DNA of 64,000 bases from Hyposmocoma kahamanoa (GCF_003589595.1 NW_020654878.1:409610-473609), one strand, 5' to 3'; shown: positions 44,824-57,805, counted from the first letter of the stretch. Made by a program: numbers and translations. Notes: generated by a model from the sequence alone, not told the origin.

Positions 44824-46644
44824 ATGGCCGAAGGACCGCAGACGATTTGGCAAAAGATCGATAGCGCCATGATACCCATGGTAAATCTGGAGGTGCGAGA
44901 AGTCCGTGAGATTCTCTGGGAAAAGATCCAGGAACCAACCTCCCAGCGCAAAATCATCTTAGTGATTGTATCGATAGCGCTGTTGCTTGACAATATGCTG
45001 TACATGGTGATTGTGCCGATTATCCCCGACTATCTACGGTATATCGGTGCGTGGGGCGAAGCGGCGTACGATCACGTAGTGACTCTGCCTCCTATTAAGG
45101 AAGGTAATAGGACCATCATTCCGACCAAGATTATCCCCGCGACTCACGAAGGACAAGATTCCGCGACGGGAGTCCTGTTCGCATCGAAAGCCATCGTCCA
45201 GCTCATGATCAACCCTTTCTCCGGTGCCTTAATCGACCGAATTGGGTACGACATACCCATGATGATCGGACTTATCATTATGTTCCTTTCTACCTCCATT
45301 TTCGCTTGCGGTCGAAGCTACAGCATGCTATTCTTCGCCAGAAGTTTACAAGGCGTAGGGTCTGCGTTCGCGGATACTGCAGGCCTTGCAATGATAGCCG
45401 ATAGATTTACAGAAGAGAACGAGCGGTCGAAAGCTTTGGGTATTGCATTGGCGTTTATCAGTTTCGGATGTCTAGTCGCACCACCCTTCGGAGGCGCGTT
45501 GTATCAATTCGCTGGCAAGGAAGTACCGTTTTTGATACTCGCATTGATATCTCTCTTAGACGGCTTTATGTTGCTACTCGTGATGAAGCCTTTGAAAGTA
45601 CAAATGCTAGAAGCTAATCAACCGAAACCAGCGGGAACGCCCATTTGGAAACTTTTGATTGATCCCTACATTGCTGTTTGTGCTGGAGCTCTGATGATGT
45701 CTAACGTTGCATTGGCTTTCATCGAACCTACCATATCCTTGTGGATGGAAGACAATCTGACTAAAGATAATTGGAAAATTGGTATGATTTGGTTGCCCGC
45801 GTTTTTTCCTCACGTATTGGGGGTCATAATAACTGTAAAGATGGCGAAACAGTACCCACATATGCAGTGGGCGATGGCTGCAGGAGGTCTGGCGTTAGAA
45901 GGGCTTTGTTGTTTCATCATACCGTTCGCAAGTTCGTACAAAATGTTGATGATACCCATCTGTGGCATTTGCTTTGGCATAGCCCTTATCGACACCGCTC
46001 TACTGCCAACACTTGGTTACCTAGTGGATGTGCGGTACGTCTCTGTGTACGGAAGCATCTATGCGATTGCAGATATATCCTATTCGTTTGCATACGCCGT
46101 GGGACCCATTATCGCTGGTGAAGTAGTCGAAGCCATTGGCTTCACTGCGCTCAACTTTCTAATCGCCTTTGCAAATCTTCTCTACGCTCCTGTGCTCCTA
46201 AAACTGAAACACATTTATGATTTTAAACCATTCGAGAATGAAGCCAACATCTTGATGGCGGATCCTCCGGATAAAGAGTATCAGACGTACAGTATGCAAG
46301 ATCAGAGACCCGTGAACGGAGAATACAAGAACCATTTGGAGTATTCGAACGTGTCCGGTGTGCAGGAGACGAGTGTAGATTCTGGTGCTTACTCCTATGA
46401 TCAGTCGTATCAGGGTGGGTACCAGGGTTCTAATGAAGGATACGATCAGCAGCAGGGGTACCAACAAGAATACCAGCAACAAGGCCAAGGGTACAGCCAA
46501 CCGCGGCAGCTACCGGCGCAGCCGCAGCCTACGGTGAGCAATCCGTTCCGAGCGGCGCAGGCTGCGTCCGCGCCCGCGCCGGCTCCGGCCCCCGCACCCG
46601 CTCCCGGGCCCGCCATCAAGAATCCCTTCAGGCAAGGCTTCTAG
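44824..46644 (+). CDS. VAChT: Vesicular acetylcholine transporter (single exon)
   Basis: Proton/acetylcholine antiporter of the SLC18 family that loads synaptic vesicles. 606 residues. About 42 cytosolic residues precede TM1 (43-69). Twelve hydrophobic segments follow to residue 460, with a large lumenal loop after TM1 holding one N-glycosylation sequon (N95-R-T) and the major-facilitator loop motif GALIDRIGY (134-142). Charged residues known to matter in mammalian VAChT appear in matching motifs: LLLDNML (D56), ASKAIVQL (K122), SAFADTAG (D184), AFIEPT (E301), WLPAFFPHVLG (W323, H330), ALIDTALLP (D390), AIADISYSFAYA (D417). The tail (461-606) holds an acidic stretch, LMADPPDKEYQTY, then a Gln/Tyr/Gly-rich part, a Pro-Ala repeat (584-595) and two NPF motifs (573-575, 600-602). 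Start ATG has a strong context. Reading frame is intact, without introns, as in other animals' VAChT. It is nested in the inferred ChAT intron, same strand, so co-regulated expression is expected. Confidence 0.98.
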   Translation: MAEGPQTIWQKIDSAMIPMVNLEVREVREILWEKIQEPTSQRKIILVIVSIALLLDNMLYMVIVPIIPDYLRYIGAWGEAAYDHVVTLPPIKEGNRTIIPTKIIPATHEGQDSATGVLFASKAIVQLMINPFSGALIDRIGYDIPMMIGLIIMFLSTSIFACGRSYSMLFFARSLQGVGSAFADTAGLAMIADRFTEENERSKALGIALAFISFGCLVAPPFGGALYQFAGKEVPFLILALISLLDGFMLLLVMKPLKVQMLEANQPKPAGTPIWKLLIDPYIAVCAGALMMSNVALAFIEPTISLWMEDNLTKDNWKIGMIWLPAFFPHVLGVIITVKMAKQYPHMQWAMAAGGLALEGLCCFIIPFASSYKMLMIPICGICFGIALIDTALLPTLGYLVDVRYVSVYGSIYAIADISYSFAYAVGPIIAGEVVEAIGFTALNFLIAFANLLYAPVLLKLKHIYDFKPFENEANILMADPPDKEYQTYSMQDQRPVNGEYKNHLEYSNVSGVQETSVDSGAYSYDQSYQGGYQGSNEGYDQQQGYQQEYQQQGQGYSQPRQLPAQPQPTVSNPFRAAQAASAPAPAPAPAPAPGPAIKNPFRQGF

Positions 46645-46960
46645 AGCCCTCCCAATTCAGTGTTGTTGTCTTTTTGAATTTACTTGTTGTGTAATTATAA
46701 ATGTCTTATACTTGGTACTTCGATCACTGAGCCACGCCTCATCGGCGGGTTGTTTAGTGTTTGACTAAATGTCTATTATAGCTGTGCTTGTAATATAATA
46801 TTGTAGAACTTTGGACACTGATTTCAGGGTGGCGTCTCTCGGACAGATATAAGTGCAATCAGTTTTGTAACGGCTGTATCAGAAAGCTATAATCTTTTCA
46901 TATCGAAAGAAAGACGAAAGAATAAAACTAGTTTCGCCTTCAGAGTGGCACCCTGAAACC
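46645..46960 (+). terminator. VAChT 3' UTR and candidate poly(A) site
   Basis: The first AATAAA after the stop is at 46921..46926, about 280 nt downstream. Other AATAAA hexamers follow over several kb (for example 48886), so longer 3' UTR forms are possible, as is common for insect neural genes. Confidence 0.5.
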
Positions 46961-49900
46961 AGAGGTCCCTTTCTTGTTGACTCGTATCATTCGAATGTAT
47001 TTAACAAATGTTGATTATGCCTTCTCATAGTATATAGAACCGTAATCTGTTCTCATATAAGAACCAATATCGTTTAAGAGAACAAACAAGTGTGGTGGAG
47101 TTACAATCACCAAATTTAAAAATAGAAATTATTTAAAGGTACACTATGTATCTGTTAATACAATAGTCAGAATTGTTGTTGTAATACATTTTTTCATTAA
47201 TACGTTTTCGTAGGCAGCTAAACGTAATATGTCCTAAGATATAAATATTTTTATCAATACAAAAATCTTTTCAAACCTACCTACGTGGCATTTCGCACCG
47301 ATCAGTAGGTCACCACGGAAGCACTAAAATCCTAAAAGGGCCTAAGATGTTACATTTATTAACCAATCGTTAGGCGCTTACACTTTTATTAAAAAGTTTA
47401 ATAATATAGTCGTAACAGATATAATTTAAAAGTGTTACGATTCGACGTGGTTTAGGCTTTTTATTTTTGTATGACGGGTTATGCTTTGGTCTATGAGTAC
47501 GTTTTAGTACCACACTTACAATAATTTTTGTACGGGCAAAACGCTCCATACATATGAATTAAATTCCATATATTACACAGTGTGCGTAGTTGAAGCGTGC
47601 TAATAAATATAGCACAACCCCAAGTAAGGGGGTCACCATATTTATCGACTTGGAATCGATCAGAAAAGACTTTGTGCCTGTGCAACAACAGCTTATCGTC
47701 GGTGATCCGAGTGGGAGTGTCACATCTTTAATTTTTTTGTAACGAGTTCATGCAGATTCTATGTCGACAAATACGGTGATGCCCTAAGGAGTCAAGGCAC
47801 AAATTCAAATATATCGCTCTGAAAATGGCCTTCAAAATGTGAATATTGTTGACCTACCTTAATGTTGTGTTTCAGGGTATCAGACCTGTTTTAGAAGCTA
47901 TGTAATTGTAATGAGGTATAAATGTCATCATGTAAGTTTTCCTTCCTACGCTCTCAGCAATATTAGTCTAAGATATAGTATCATCAAAATATCAATTAAT
48001 TTATCAATTAGGTAAGTCCAACTTGTGATAAAGTTGCAACCAAGTAACGAAACATATCAGAATCTTTTGATTCACCTAGCGTAAGAATGTTGTTTAAGGT
48101 TCTCTAGTTGACTGTACAGTAATTCGTAGGTAGATTTGTGTCCTTTTCGAATATTTATTGTAATAGATTATTGTAAATCTTTTAGCAGTTATGTGCCGTC
48201 AGATTTCGACACAGTGTGGTCACTCGGTGCGACAACATCGTGCAATACGACCATAGCCAAGTAAATATTTACTTCATTACCTGCCTCTTTCAATATGTTA
48301 AACAATGTTTTCAACCGTACCCAACACGCACGTGTAGTGCGTGATGTTTAAAAAGTTATATTATATTTTGAGTTTACATTAAAAACCAATGTAATAATAA
48401 TAACATATTAACGTTGTTTGTTTATCAAACCTTAATGAAAATGGAAGTAAATTACTGTTTAATTAAAATATAAAATGATATTTTTATTCATTTACTTACA
48501 TTAATGAATTCATTCTTCGGCCGAGCGTCGAACAGGCAACAACCCCTGAGGATGCCTCGTAGAGAGGCGAAACACGTGTCGGGTATATTTTTGAGAGATG
48601 GTATTTGAGACTGTAGTTACGGATTTATTTTATTAATTTTATGCGGTGGGGGAGGGAATTTGACGACATGAAAGAAAAAATCAACACAAGGACAGCTATT
48701 TTGCACGATTTAACTTTCCTGGGTTCGTGGAATAGCAAATTAATTTACTCCTATTTTGATTAACATGGATTAATGCAAAGGAACGATTCTATTAATTATT
48801 TCACTTAATTTGGCTCGAGTAAATTCGTTCCATAGTCGTATTAGCCTATAAGTCGATTGGTGAGTTGCTAGTTTTTGATGAAATAAAAACAGTGTTGCCT
48901 TGAAGTATCGACTTCACTGAATCATTCAGTGTACCATCGTGGTGAATTAAGCCGTCTTAATAATTTGCAAGTATTAATATAAAAGACAGAATTTGATAAT
49001 AGCAAAATGATAGATATAAGTAGAGAATTTTAAACTCTTTTTTCTCTTTCATATCATAAAGTCTTTAGTGTTTGTTTTTGTTCATGTTTTAGAACTTGAT
49101 AGACAGGGCAACATTTTTGCACAAATTGCCATTAGTAGGTGTAATTTTGTTATTTCTATTTAAAAAACCGACACTCGCAAAACAATGGCGCTTAGTAACA
49201 AAGGGTACGCCTACGCTAAAGTATTAAAAGTGGTTGAAAAGAAAGAGTGTATATTTTAGTCTATACATTTCTAGCCGTCTCAAGTTGAAAGATACAAACC
49301 TCACGCCCGAATGACCACACGTAGTAAACTTATTTTGCAGTACGTCAGAGTCAAAATTAAATGATATAAAATAAATTGTACAGGAAAATGAGAAACGAGC
49401 CCAACATGTCAATTGCGAGTGTATAAAGTAAACGTGAATAATGTGAATATATTCGTTATATTGTTGTAAACAATGCTAAGGTTCGTTCTGTTGCTTTAAG
49501 AGCTCACTAATAGTGAAATTATTGGACTGAACAACATTGGACTGTATATGCACCTCAAGGGTGGATTTAGAATTTAGAAAAGAACGGCAAGTATTAAAAC
49601 GTCCTAAAACACAGCACTATCTTAATTAATACAGAAGTGTGAAGTCGATCGGTTTTATTGCAAGACAATCGGGTCAATTCTAGTCAATTCGAGTCTAATG
49701 AATTCACTAATAGAATATTAATAGGAACATGTTTTTGAAAGTCAAACGTTGAGTTTGAAATTTTGAATTTTTAGCCTGCAAAGTACAATAGTTATTGTAG
49801 AAATACCTCTGCACAAGATTAAGTTCAAACAAATTGCACAAATCACATATCGTTGTAAGCATTCGTTAGCTTACATTTTGTAAAGTGTGTATGATATTGC

Positions 49901-51470
49901 AATGTGCGATTCAAAACTTGCAGTTCCCTATTTGTAATATGTTAGAGAGCTAGATGTTTATTCGGGAGGCGATCAAAGTACCTCTCGATTATCGTAATGT
50001 AAGTTTAGAGTCAATTTTCGTGTCAAATTCTCCCGAAATTCAATTAATTAGTAGAAGTCAGCACAAAGTTGTAATTATTAACTATAGGTAGCGTGTGCTC
50101 GAAGTGTTTTGGCGAAATTATAAATATCAAATAAACAATATCGTTGTTAATTACAAAAACGAATTTACTTTATTGGACATAAAAACATTAATAATGAAAC
50201 GAACGTGTGAAAAAAGGACGATAGAGTAATTGCAGCTCGCAAATATTCTGCCAGATAATACCTACGTTCTAACGAAAATTGTAAGAAACAAGTACGTATT
50301 TTTTATATTATCGTGTATAATTCGCATTATTTGTTGAGACTAACTATCAATCTGCATAATAATACAATTAAACGTTTAAAAAAACGTAAATACTTATTGG
50401 TATTTAAAATTTTCCAAAACACGCGACCAAAATATCATAGCAATGTGTTATGTTGTGCATAGTAGACATATTCAACTTGTGTGAGCAATTATACATATTT
50501 TTATAGAAAACTATGTACTATATACTATAGCAATAAATAGCCGACCGATATCACATACATATCATTAGGTTTAAGGATATACAATTATATTATATGCTAG
50601 TTTTATATATATCTATATATTTTACAGTATGATGGTGAGTGAATGTGTCAGGTGAATTGTGAATCAATTTATTAAAATTTAAACTTTTATATACAATTTC
50701 ATGAAAAAGTACCTAATCGACAGAACCTTGAATGTATAAGGGTCGGCTCACATACCATTCTAGTTCTATTTGTATAGTTCACCAAAAGCTTTGGTCCATG
50801 CAAGAAGAGAGGAAAAGACGTGCGTTTCGCGGTGGCGCCTGTTTTTTCGCTATTAACGCATGGATATAAAACTTTGATCGGCTCAAGCCAATTCGACTTA
50901 CGACTATTGCGTCAGCATGTGAACACATACAGCTACTTACGAATAAAATTCGTGTAGTTCTAACCGCAAGTTGTGAAAATGCACAAAACGCAAACGCTTG
51001 TCATCTGAACCAGCCCTTATTGACATTATGTTCTATAAAAAAACTTTGAAAATTGTAGCTAAAGAACTGATTTAAAGTAATCTTGAAAATACACACGATG
51101 GACATAATCATTTAGTTGTGACTACCACCTGCGGTATGTAGAACGTTTCAATTGAAATATTTGTATGAAACGTGAGAAATGTAAAGCACAAGTGTGCCTG
51201 CCTTATGTCGACGTAGGAATGTATTGCGTACCTATACTTAAAAATGAGTGAAAATATTTTTTTGCAATATTTATCTTTGAGAAAATGGATTTAGTGTTCT
51301 TGATTGAAATCGATAAACATATCAAAGAAAATTCATTCAGGTATTGGAAAAAGTACGAGTAGTATTTTGCGGGTATAATAATAAGGTATAATAGAAATTA
51401 CCTAGTTAATTACCTATCCAGTAATAAAAACGATCTGCGAGCTGGACCCAGAAAGTTCCCAATATGACAG
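46961..51470. other. Repeat-poor AT-rich sequence downstream of VAChT
   Basis: None of the repeat families A-H occurs here, unlike most of the window. Possible alternative 3' UTR of VAChT or a conserved regulatory domain. It contains the hammerhead motif at 48542. No coding exon of ChAT was found. Confidence 0.4.
48542..48584 (+). ncRNA. Hammerhead ribozyme motif (type I), Penelope-like
   Basis: In order: stem I strand ACCC (48542-48545); core CUGAGGA (48546-48552, fits CUGANGA); one unpaired T; stem II GCCTC/GAGGC (48554-48558, 48564-48568) with a 5-nt loop; GAA (48569-48571); stem III ACAC/GTGT (48572-48579); cleavage base C (48580); stem I partner GGGT (48581-48584). All core nucleotides of a hammerhead are present. 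The short palindromic stem III without a loop is typical of the hammerheads described in Penelope-like retroelements. The extra T at the start of stem II is a departure. It lies in sense orientation in the ChAT intron, 1.9 kb after the VAChT stop. Activity is inferred only. Confidence 0.65.
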
Positions 51471-51745
51471 TTCTTCAGCGCGTTGGGAGGGACCGAGAAC
51501 TCTTGCAAACCGTCAAGTAAAGGAAAGATCTTATCTTGGACACGTTCTACGGCATGAAAAGTTCCGACTTCTCCAACTGATAATGATGGGCAAGATCGAG
51601 GGTAAACGACGTACTTGAAGAAGGAAGAAGTCGTGGTTGCGCAACATCCGGGAATGGATCGATATTGCCAGCGTAGAACATGCGTTTCGCTTGGCTCAGG
51701 ACAGGGAAGAGTTCTGAAAGCTGATGGCCAGCCTCCAGAAGTGGA
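51471..51745 (+). mobile_element. Non-LTR retrotransposon, degenerate C-terminal fragment
   Basis: Across frames one reads SYLGHVLRHEKFRLLQLIMM, GKIEGKRRT, then RKKSWLRNIREW and EHAFRLAQDREE, the standard end of endonuclease-reverse transcriptase polyproteins common in Lepidoptera. Stops (for example after KRRT) and frameshifts make it a dead copy; the 'gatgatgataat' end fits the element's tail. Confidence 0.75.
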
Positions 51746-52540
51746 GAGGCATTACATGATGATGATAATAAAACGATGGCAAAAATATTTCACCAGCCTT
51801 TTTCAATTTCTATTCCACTTAAAAACCTAAAGGCTAACTTGAAAGAAAAATTAATTGCGAAATTACTTTCGTACTTTTTTAATACTGTATATTGTGAATT
51901 TTAGTAATATTTGTATGGGTAATGCATGTGATGAGGATCAATGTATTTTAATTTTTCATATTTTCCGTAAAATTTGTATTACGGTGTTTGACAATGAATG
52001 CATGCAGTGATTCTGTTGTTATTAGGAGCAATTGTAATCGTGAGTGCTTATGGTTTTTCTATGTATACTTCTACCTTGTGTAATCCTCGTATGTACGTCT
52101 CCCTTTGTATCTTATCCCTTTATATCTTATATAACATTTTACCTAACCTTATATCCTAAACCATGCTTTTATCTGGTAATGAGTAAACCTATAAATATCA
52201 TACATTATACTCGCGTAATGAAATAAATACTACGGCATTTTGAAGGGTTAATACATTTCTAGGTAAAACGTAATTTACCGAGATGAATCTGGATTAAGTA
52301 ACTAAAGACTGCCGGGATACTTAAAGGTTAGACATTTCGTCGTCCTTGGACAGGTGTAAAAAAGACACGAGTGTAATTGCGAGAGTTGTCTCTACACGCA
52401 ATACTGAATAACTTTCCCTAGGGAATATTTCTTCGAGTTGTCGGATTGATTACCGGATATGAGGCTTTTTGTTCTTTACGCCGTCCACAACGATTTTCTC
52501 TTATCTTTTCTTATTCTTCTCGTTGCAGGACGACTCACGT
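51746..52540. other. AT-rich sequence, no feature recognised
   Basis: Nothing supported. Confidence 0.35.
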
Positions 52541-52800
52541 TTTAGTAACCACTTCTTGGTTACTTTTCCGTTGTGCTTTGGCTCTACCTGTCATCACCAA
52601 GCAGTAACTCCACCCCAACTCCAATTTAACGTCATAATCTGATCTTCTGTTTTGAACCTTTGGTCGGTTTTTGTTATTCAAAACTCGATTCATGAGTTTG
52701 ATGCTTAGCATGACTCTCTGTACAACTCTCATTCTGTACACAGTCTTCTGTATCTGGGGCGTCCATGTCTCTGACACAACACATTGATTGAATAAGCGGG
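52541..52800 (-). mobile_element. RTE-like retrotransposon, degenerate C-terminal RT fragment
   Basis: Reverse strand: LFNQCVVSETWTPQIQKT, then MRVVQRVMLSIKLMNRVLNN matches the RTE pattern in which an 'FN.CVLP..TYG.ETW' segment precedes '..V.QRAMER.ML...L.DR..N'. A short deletion removes the middle of the first motif. Frame open but diverged. Confidence 0.65.
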
Positions 52801-55800
52801 ATGTCAGATTTAGAAAGGTGAGAAATATTTTGGGTTTTATATGGAAAAATGCTCCGGGATTTGTGGTCACCCTATGAATTTCCACTCGTAGGTACTTTTT
52901 ACATCCTGTAGGAAATTAGCGTTACATCATCGGTGCTTACTTAAACTGATCTAAATTATTTAATAAACAGTTTTTCTAATATTCTCCTTAGATCCCGTAG
53001 TTTATCTTTCTATCCTTGACTTTAAATTATGGACTTCTAAGTGTTTCCCTATACTAGCCCTTTCTCTTTTCTATGCTATAAAATCTTATACTAGAGGTAT
53101 AATGGTCTATATTGTGTATGAATGATATAATTCCTCGTTGTCTATTGTCTATTATATGAATAGCGTGGCTGTAAACGTGCAGGCATGGTAATGGAGGCGA
53201 TACAGCGCGATTATGAGAGCGATGTCGTTGTTTATGTTTTCAGAATAAGTCCTTCACAACGATGAAAGAGAAAACGATATAAGTCAAATTAAAACGTTTA
53301 CGTTAGTAAATTTGTGACTCATTTATAGCCGCTAGTGTTGTTTAAATGCGTCTAATTCCACAATAACGTCACGGGCATGACTTGGTGACTTCCAAAAATA
53401 TAATTAGTACTTTTAAGATGGTCAATTATGCATAATCTCCAAATTTAAACATCCAAAGCATCACGACGTTCGAAGTATCTAAAGGAACAGATTATCAAAG
53501 GTGCCGAGCGATATGCAAGCGTATGTTCTTCGCCTCAAGGTTTACAGTCCTACTAATTCACTTAGATCAGTACCCGTCCTTTAGTCTATTATAGCTGTAC
53601 TTGCTCTATTAATACAGAATCAAATCGCTTCACTTTTGAAATCATATGTTATTCTTAAGATTCGTCATCATTATTCGCTATTGTCTTTCTTCTTCCGTGC
53701 AATTATAGAACTTGACAGATTTGTAATATCTTTATTCTATAACAATAAAAATATATATATTTTTCAAAAAAGCAAATATTAGAAAAATATATATCTTCAT
53801 CTATATTTGCCAGCACCATTTATGTATTATGGAGTTAATATTGCATTCGCCGTTTTTTCTTGTATTTGAGTAACCATTACGATTTATAATTCACAAAATC
53901 ATTTTAAAATAAATTACTTAAATATAGCACTAGGCTGTACACAATTTTAGTCTAAATTACTAACATTATAATCTCCAAAAAGTCGCTATTAAATTTCATA
54001 AATGTAATATAAGCATTTAGAATTACGAATCGAATACTAAAGATTTTATTCATAATTTCTAGATGCTGGCATAATTTTCAAGTATAAAATGTATAATTAA
54101 AATAATTTAAATTAAAATATTACCGATGCATTAATTCTGAATTAGACTAACTATGGTCGTATATAAAATAATTTTTAAGTACATTTAAGCCGTGCGCATA
54201 TATCTGTACATATAGCGACCGATGCCCACACAAAATATGAGTGATAGATATGAGATGTAGCAACCAGCACTTCTATAGAATCTTTCCGCTTTCCTAATCT
54301 AGTAGAAGATTTTTTCGTAGATCCTCCGCAAAAAGGAAATATATACACCATAGATAAGGAAATAATCGGTCATTGCAAAATAATATGAAGAAGCATATTA
54401 TTTGAAAAGATTAATTGTTTATGTTACAGTAATTCATTTCTTAAATTTAGGTTCAAAATATGTTCGTTTGTTTTGTGAGTGTGTATGTTTGCCTTTTTTG
54501 CTATCTGAATATTAAATTCAGAATCCCTTACATCTTATCCCTAATCTTTAGCTGTAGACATCTTTTTCGGCAGGCATTTTTCATCTTGGTGTACCTATAC
54601 TACAACTTTAAACGTAAGAATTCATATTATATTTAATAATAATAATAATAATATAGTAAATTATATTGCTTCATTCGTACTGTGTAATGTTTTATCGCAA
54701 TTTCTAATATTATAATACCTCATCTGACTAAAAAATGTAAAATATTAAAATATTTACAATAAAAGTAGGTAATTGTTATTTAGGCTTCAACAGTAGCTGT
54801 AATTATAATCATTAGACATTAAAAACATAGTTAAATTAGTATTTACGTGAGAAAACGTGTTTTCACCTATGTAGGTTTCTAAATAAAATGCAGAAAAACA
54901 TAATAATATCACACTTTAAGCAAATAGAATGCACTACAATTTAAAATAACAAAAAGGCAACAAACAATAGAGCTTAACAAGTAGGTGAAAACGTGTTGAA
55001 AATATAAATGTAATATTAGTTAATGTAATTCCTAGAATACAAGTATAATTCCTATAATCACAAATGATTAGTAACTCATTATACATAATCATGCATAGAC
55101 AAATCATATATCTTTTAGAACTAATAATACATAATGTATCTAAAACACGTAGAAGTAATTAATGTTAATGTACGTTTTTGTTTTAAAAATTTAACTCGTT
55201 CCGTTATAGTGATTTGAATAGCTATTTGTAATATAGTTGATTTCTAGTATAAAGTCACTTGAAAAATGTCCTGAGGAATCACTATACCTTAAAAAAACAT
55301 TGTGTTTGTATCTCTAGTTTTTGGTTTTTACTTATTGTAGAACAGAGAAATTTATTAGTATTTCATAATATTAAGTTCAAATTAGTGAACAATGTTTTAA
55401 CAGTCATTTGCTTCCAAAAGAGTACTGAGTAAATTCTAGATTTCTCAGGGCAATTTTTGAGTATCGCTATGTACTTAGTAAGCATAACGAAATAATCAGA
55501 TTATTAACTTATACTATAACCAATATATTCTATCTAGTTGTATAATAGTAAAAATTAAATCAGTGATCGAATAAAATTGTTACACCAAATAATGAATCTT
55601 TTATTTTTATTTATCCTCAAACCTGTATTATTCGTGTTTTTCTGTTTTGCGCCTCAACAATATCACAAATCGTATTCTTTATTTCTTTATTATAACTTCG
55701 TTATTAATAATTAACTTCGTTGGCGGTGTACTCACGCTGTCTCAATGTGCACAAGAGTTCACCGTGAAGGCTTGCTACACTAGTCTTGGAGCGCATCAGC

Positions 55801-55887
55801 CAACCAACCAACTAGGAGTCAAAGTGGTTGCCATGACTGAATACGGTCGGATAGATCAGCCTTTATTTTATTACGTATATTTGTTGC
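52801..55887. other. Repeat-poor AT-rich sequence
   Basis: No family A-H repeat and no coding exon seen. Short (AAT)n near 54639-54653. Very AT-rich around 53700-55600. Confidence 0.4.
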
Positions 55888-56166
55888 TTTTTTATGATAC
55901 CAGGTTACAGGACGAACAAGTCGTGCGCCTGATATTAAATGACACGCCTATACATAACAGTTCCAATGTCACTCAGGGTTAAAATAGCAAAGATGTAAGG
56001 GGCACTGCCACTGCGCCCGTTACCCTGAGACATAAGTTGACAAGTCCCATGTGCCTGTAACCTCACCAGCACCCTTACCCTTCAAAACCGGAACGCAGTA
56101 GTGCTCGCTTTACTGGTAGGCAGCAGAAATAGGTAAGGTGGCAGTACTTCCTTAGACGAACTTTAA
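55888..56166 (-). repeat. Family A repeat, copy 16
   Basis: Reverse copy; the right end is diverged after CTTAGACGAACTTT. Confidence 0.87.
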
Positions 56167-57528
56167 AACAAAAGAATATTTAGTAGCAATCGGTGAAGCA
56201 AAACGTCCTCTTGTAACTTATATATACTGTAGTGGACTGTATCAATTGGTTACAGTTTGGGTGCTAATAAAGAGTGAGAAAAGCCAAGCTAATGTACTAG
56301 CAGCTTTTAATAATTTACTAGAAAACACGTCGTCGCTATCAAAGCAAAACAGCAAAAACTAGCAGTCGAGAAAAAGGAGCCAAAAATAAACACATTTAAA
56401 TTTAAATATAAAACTAAAACTTAAAGAGATTATAAAACATATACAAATGAGATTTGTAGCGACTGCTGCGATTGGCTACATATACTACAGATATATACTA
56501 TAGGTATCACGGAACTCATGTGGTCTGTGATAGATATATATACTTAAGAAACCTGTATTTGGCCAGAGCATTTAGTGGGTTGACCTTAAAGATTCTTTAT
56601 CTTCCAAATTAAAGATTTTTAAAACTAACATAAGACTAATGCAACACAGTTTAATTCTAAAACTTAGCTTTTTTAAGATTGTTATTCTATTTAATTATAA
56701 CATCATTTAATAATTTAAAAAAGTTTTGCCATAACAAGTTTTTTTATTGGATATCAGAATGTTTCAACGATATGTGTGATATTGAATTATTTCAAAATTG
56801 TGAATCTCGAATTTTGCCGGATCAAAGGACTTTTATTATAATATAATCTTTATATTAATAATTTTAACTGTATTGCTTTATCTATTATCAAAGTAATATT
56901 TCTACACAAGTTATCTACAAAGAGTAACAAAACTACACTGCGATTAGAACTCTGCGAACCACCAATTAACGAACTAGATAAAAAAAAGCAATATGTATAG
57001 TCCAACACGCTCAATTATAATTACTAAACAATTGCAGTATAACCTACAGATTCACACTGCACCTGCTGATAATTCATCCATGACAAGTATTGGAATATAA
57101 TTCGTATAACCATGACATATAATCAAAATTTCAATAGCAGTTCGATCAAAATTTTCAGCAGGGTTAAATAATGAATATTGGTCTTTAACGACGTAATCAA
57201 AGTTTGTTTCTATATAGATACTCGTGCCAATTGCCGCGTAATTTGAGGGTTTAGCAAGAGGCGTTAGGGTTGTTTTTGGATTGCGGGCGTTGAGAAGCGT
57301 TGTGTGAGAGGGTGGTGGTGGTAATTAGTCAAATTAGTTGTGGACGTTTGCCAGAGTCGAAAATAGGGGGACGTGAATTTCTTGCTATTTCATAGAGTAT
57401 TGAAACTTGGGTTTGTTGGGTTTGTGCGGGAATGCCGTTATTAGTGGAGCTAGTTAATTGAGCGGAGTCACGTTAGTTACGTAATTGTTTTGTCTGTCTA
57501 CATATTGCGGGCAATGTACTAAATACAT
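56167..57528. other. AT-rich sequence, no feature recognised
   Basis: Nothing supported. Confidence 0.35.
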
Positions 57529-57805
57529 TTGGTAGCCAAGTGGCTGAACGTTTGCTTCTTCATTGATAGGTCGTCGATTCGAATCCCAGCGGCGACAAAT
57601 TCCTATGACTTTCATTGCGAATATACGCTAATGTTTAGTAGCAATAATTCTCTCTACCAAAGAAGATTTACAACTCTTGGATAATGTGTGTGCGGTCTCC
57701 AACTCGCATTGGGTTGTTGTGGTGGAGTATGACATAAACCTTATCTTTAGAGGTAGCCCGTGCGCAGTGGTGGAACGTATAATAGTTTGACGATAATGAT
57801 GGTGT
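57529..57805 (+). mobile_element. tRNA-derived SINE, family B (best copy)
   Basis: Head: TGGTAGCCAAGTGGCTGAAC (A-box region) and CGATTCGAATCCCAGC (B-box). Body: 'gctaatgtttagtagcaataat', 'gaagatttacaactcttgg', 'ctccaactcgcattgggttg'. Tail: 'gcccgtgcgcagtggtgga...gataatgatgg'. Confidence 0.8.

Noticed and set aside
52500..52545. ChAT exon after acceptor TTCTCGTTGCAG at 52529
   Set aside because: A good acceptor, but the frame after it meets a stop within a few codons and matches no ChAT motif.
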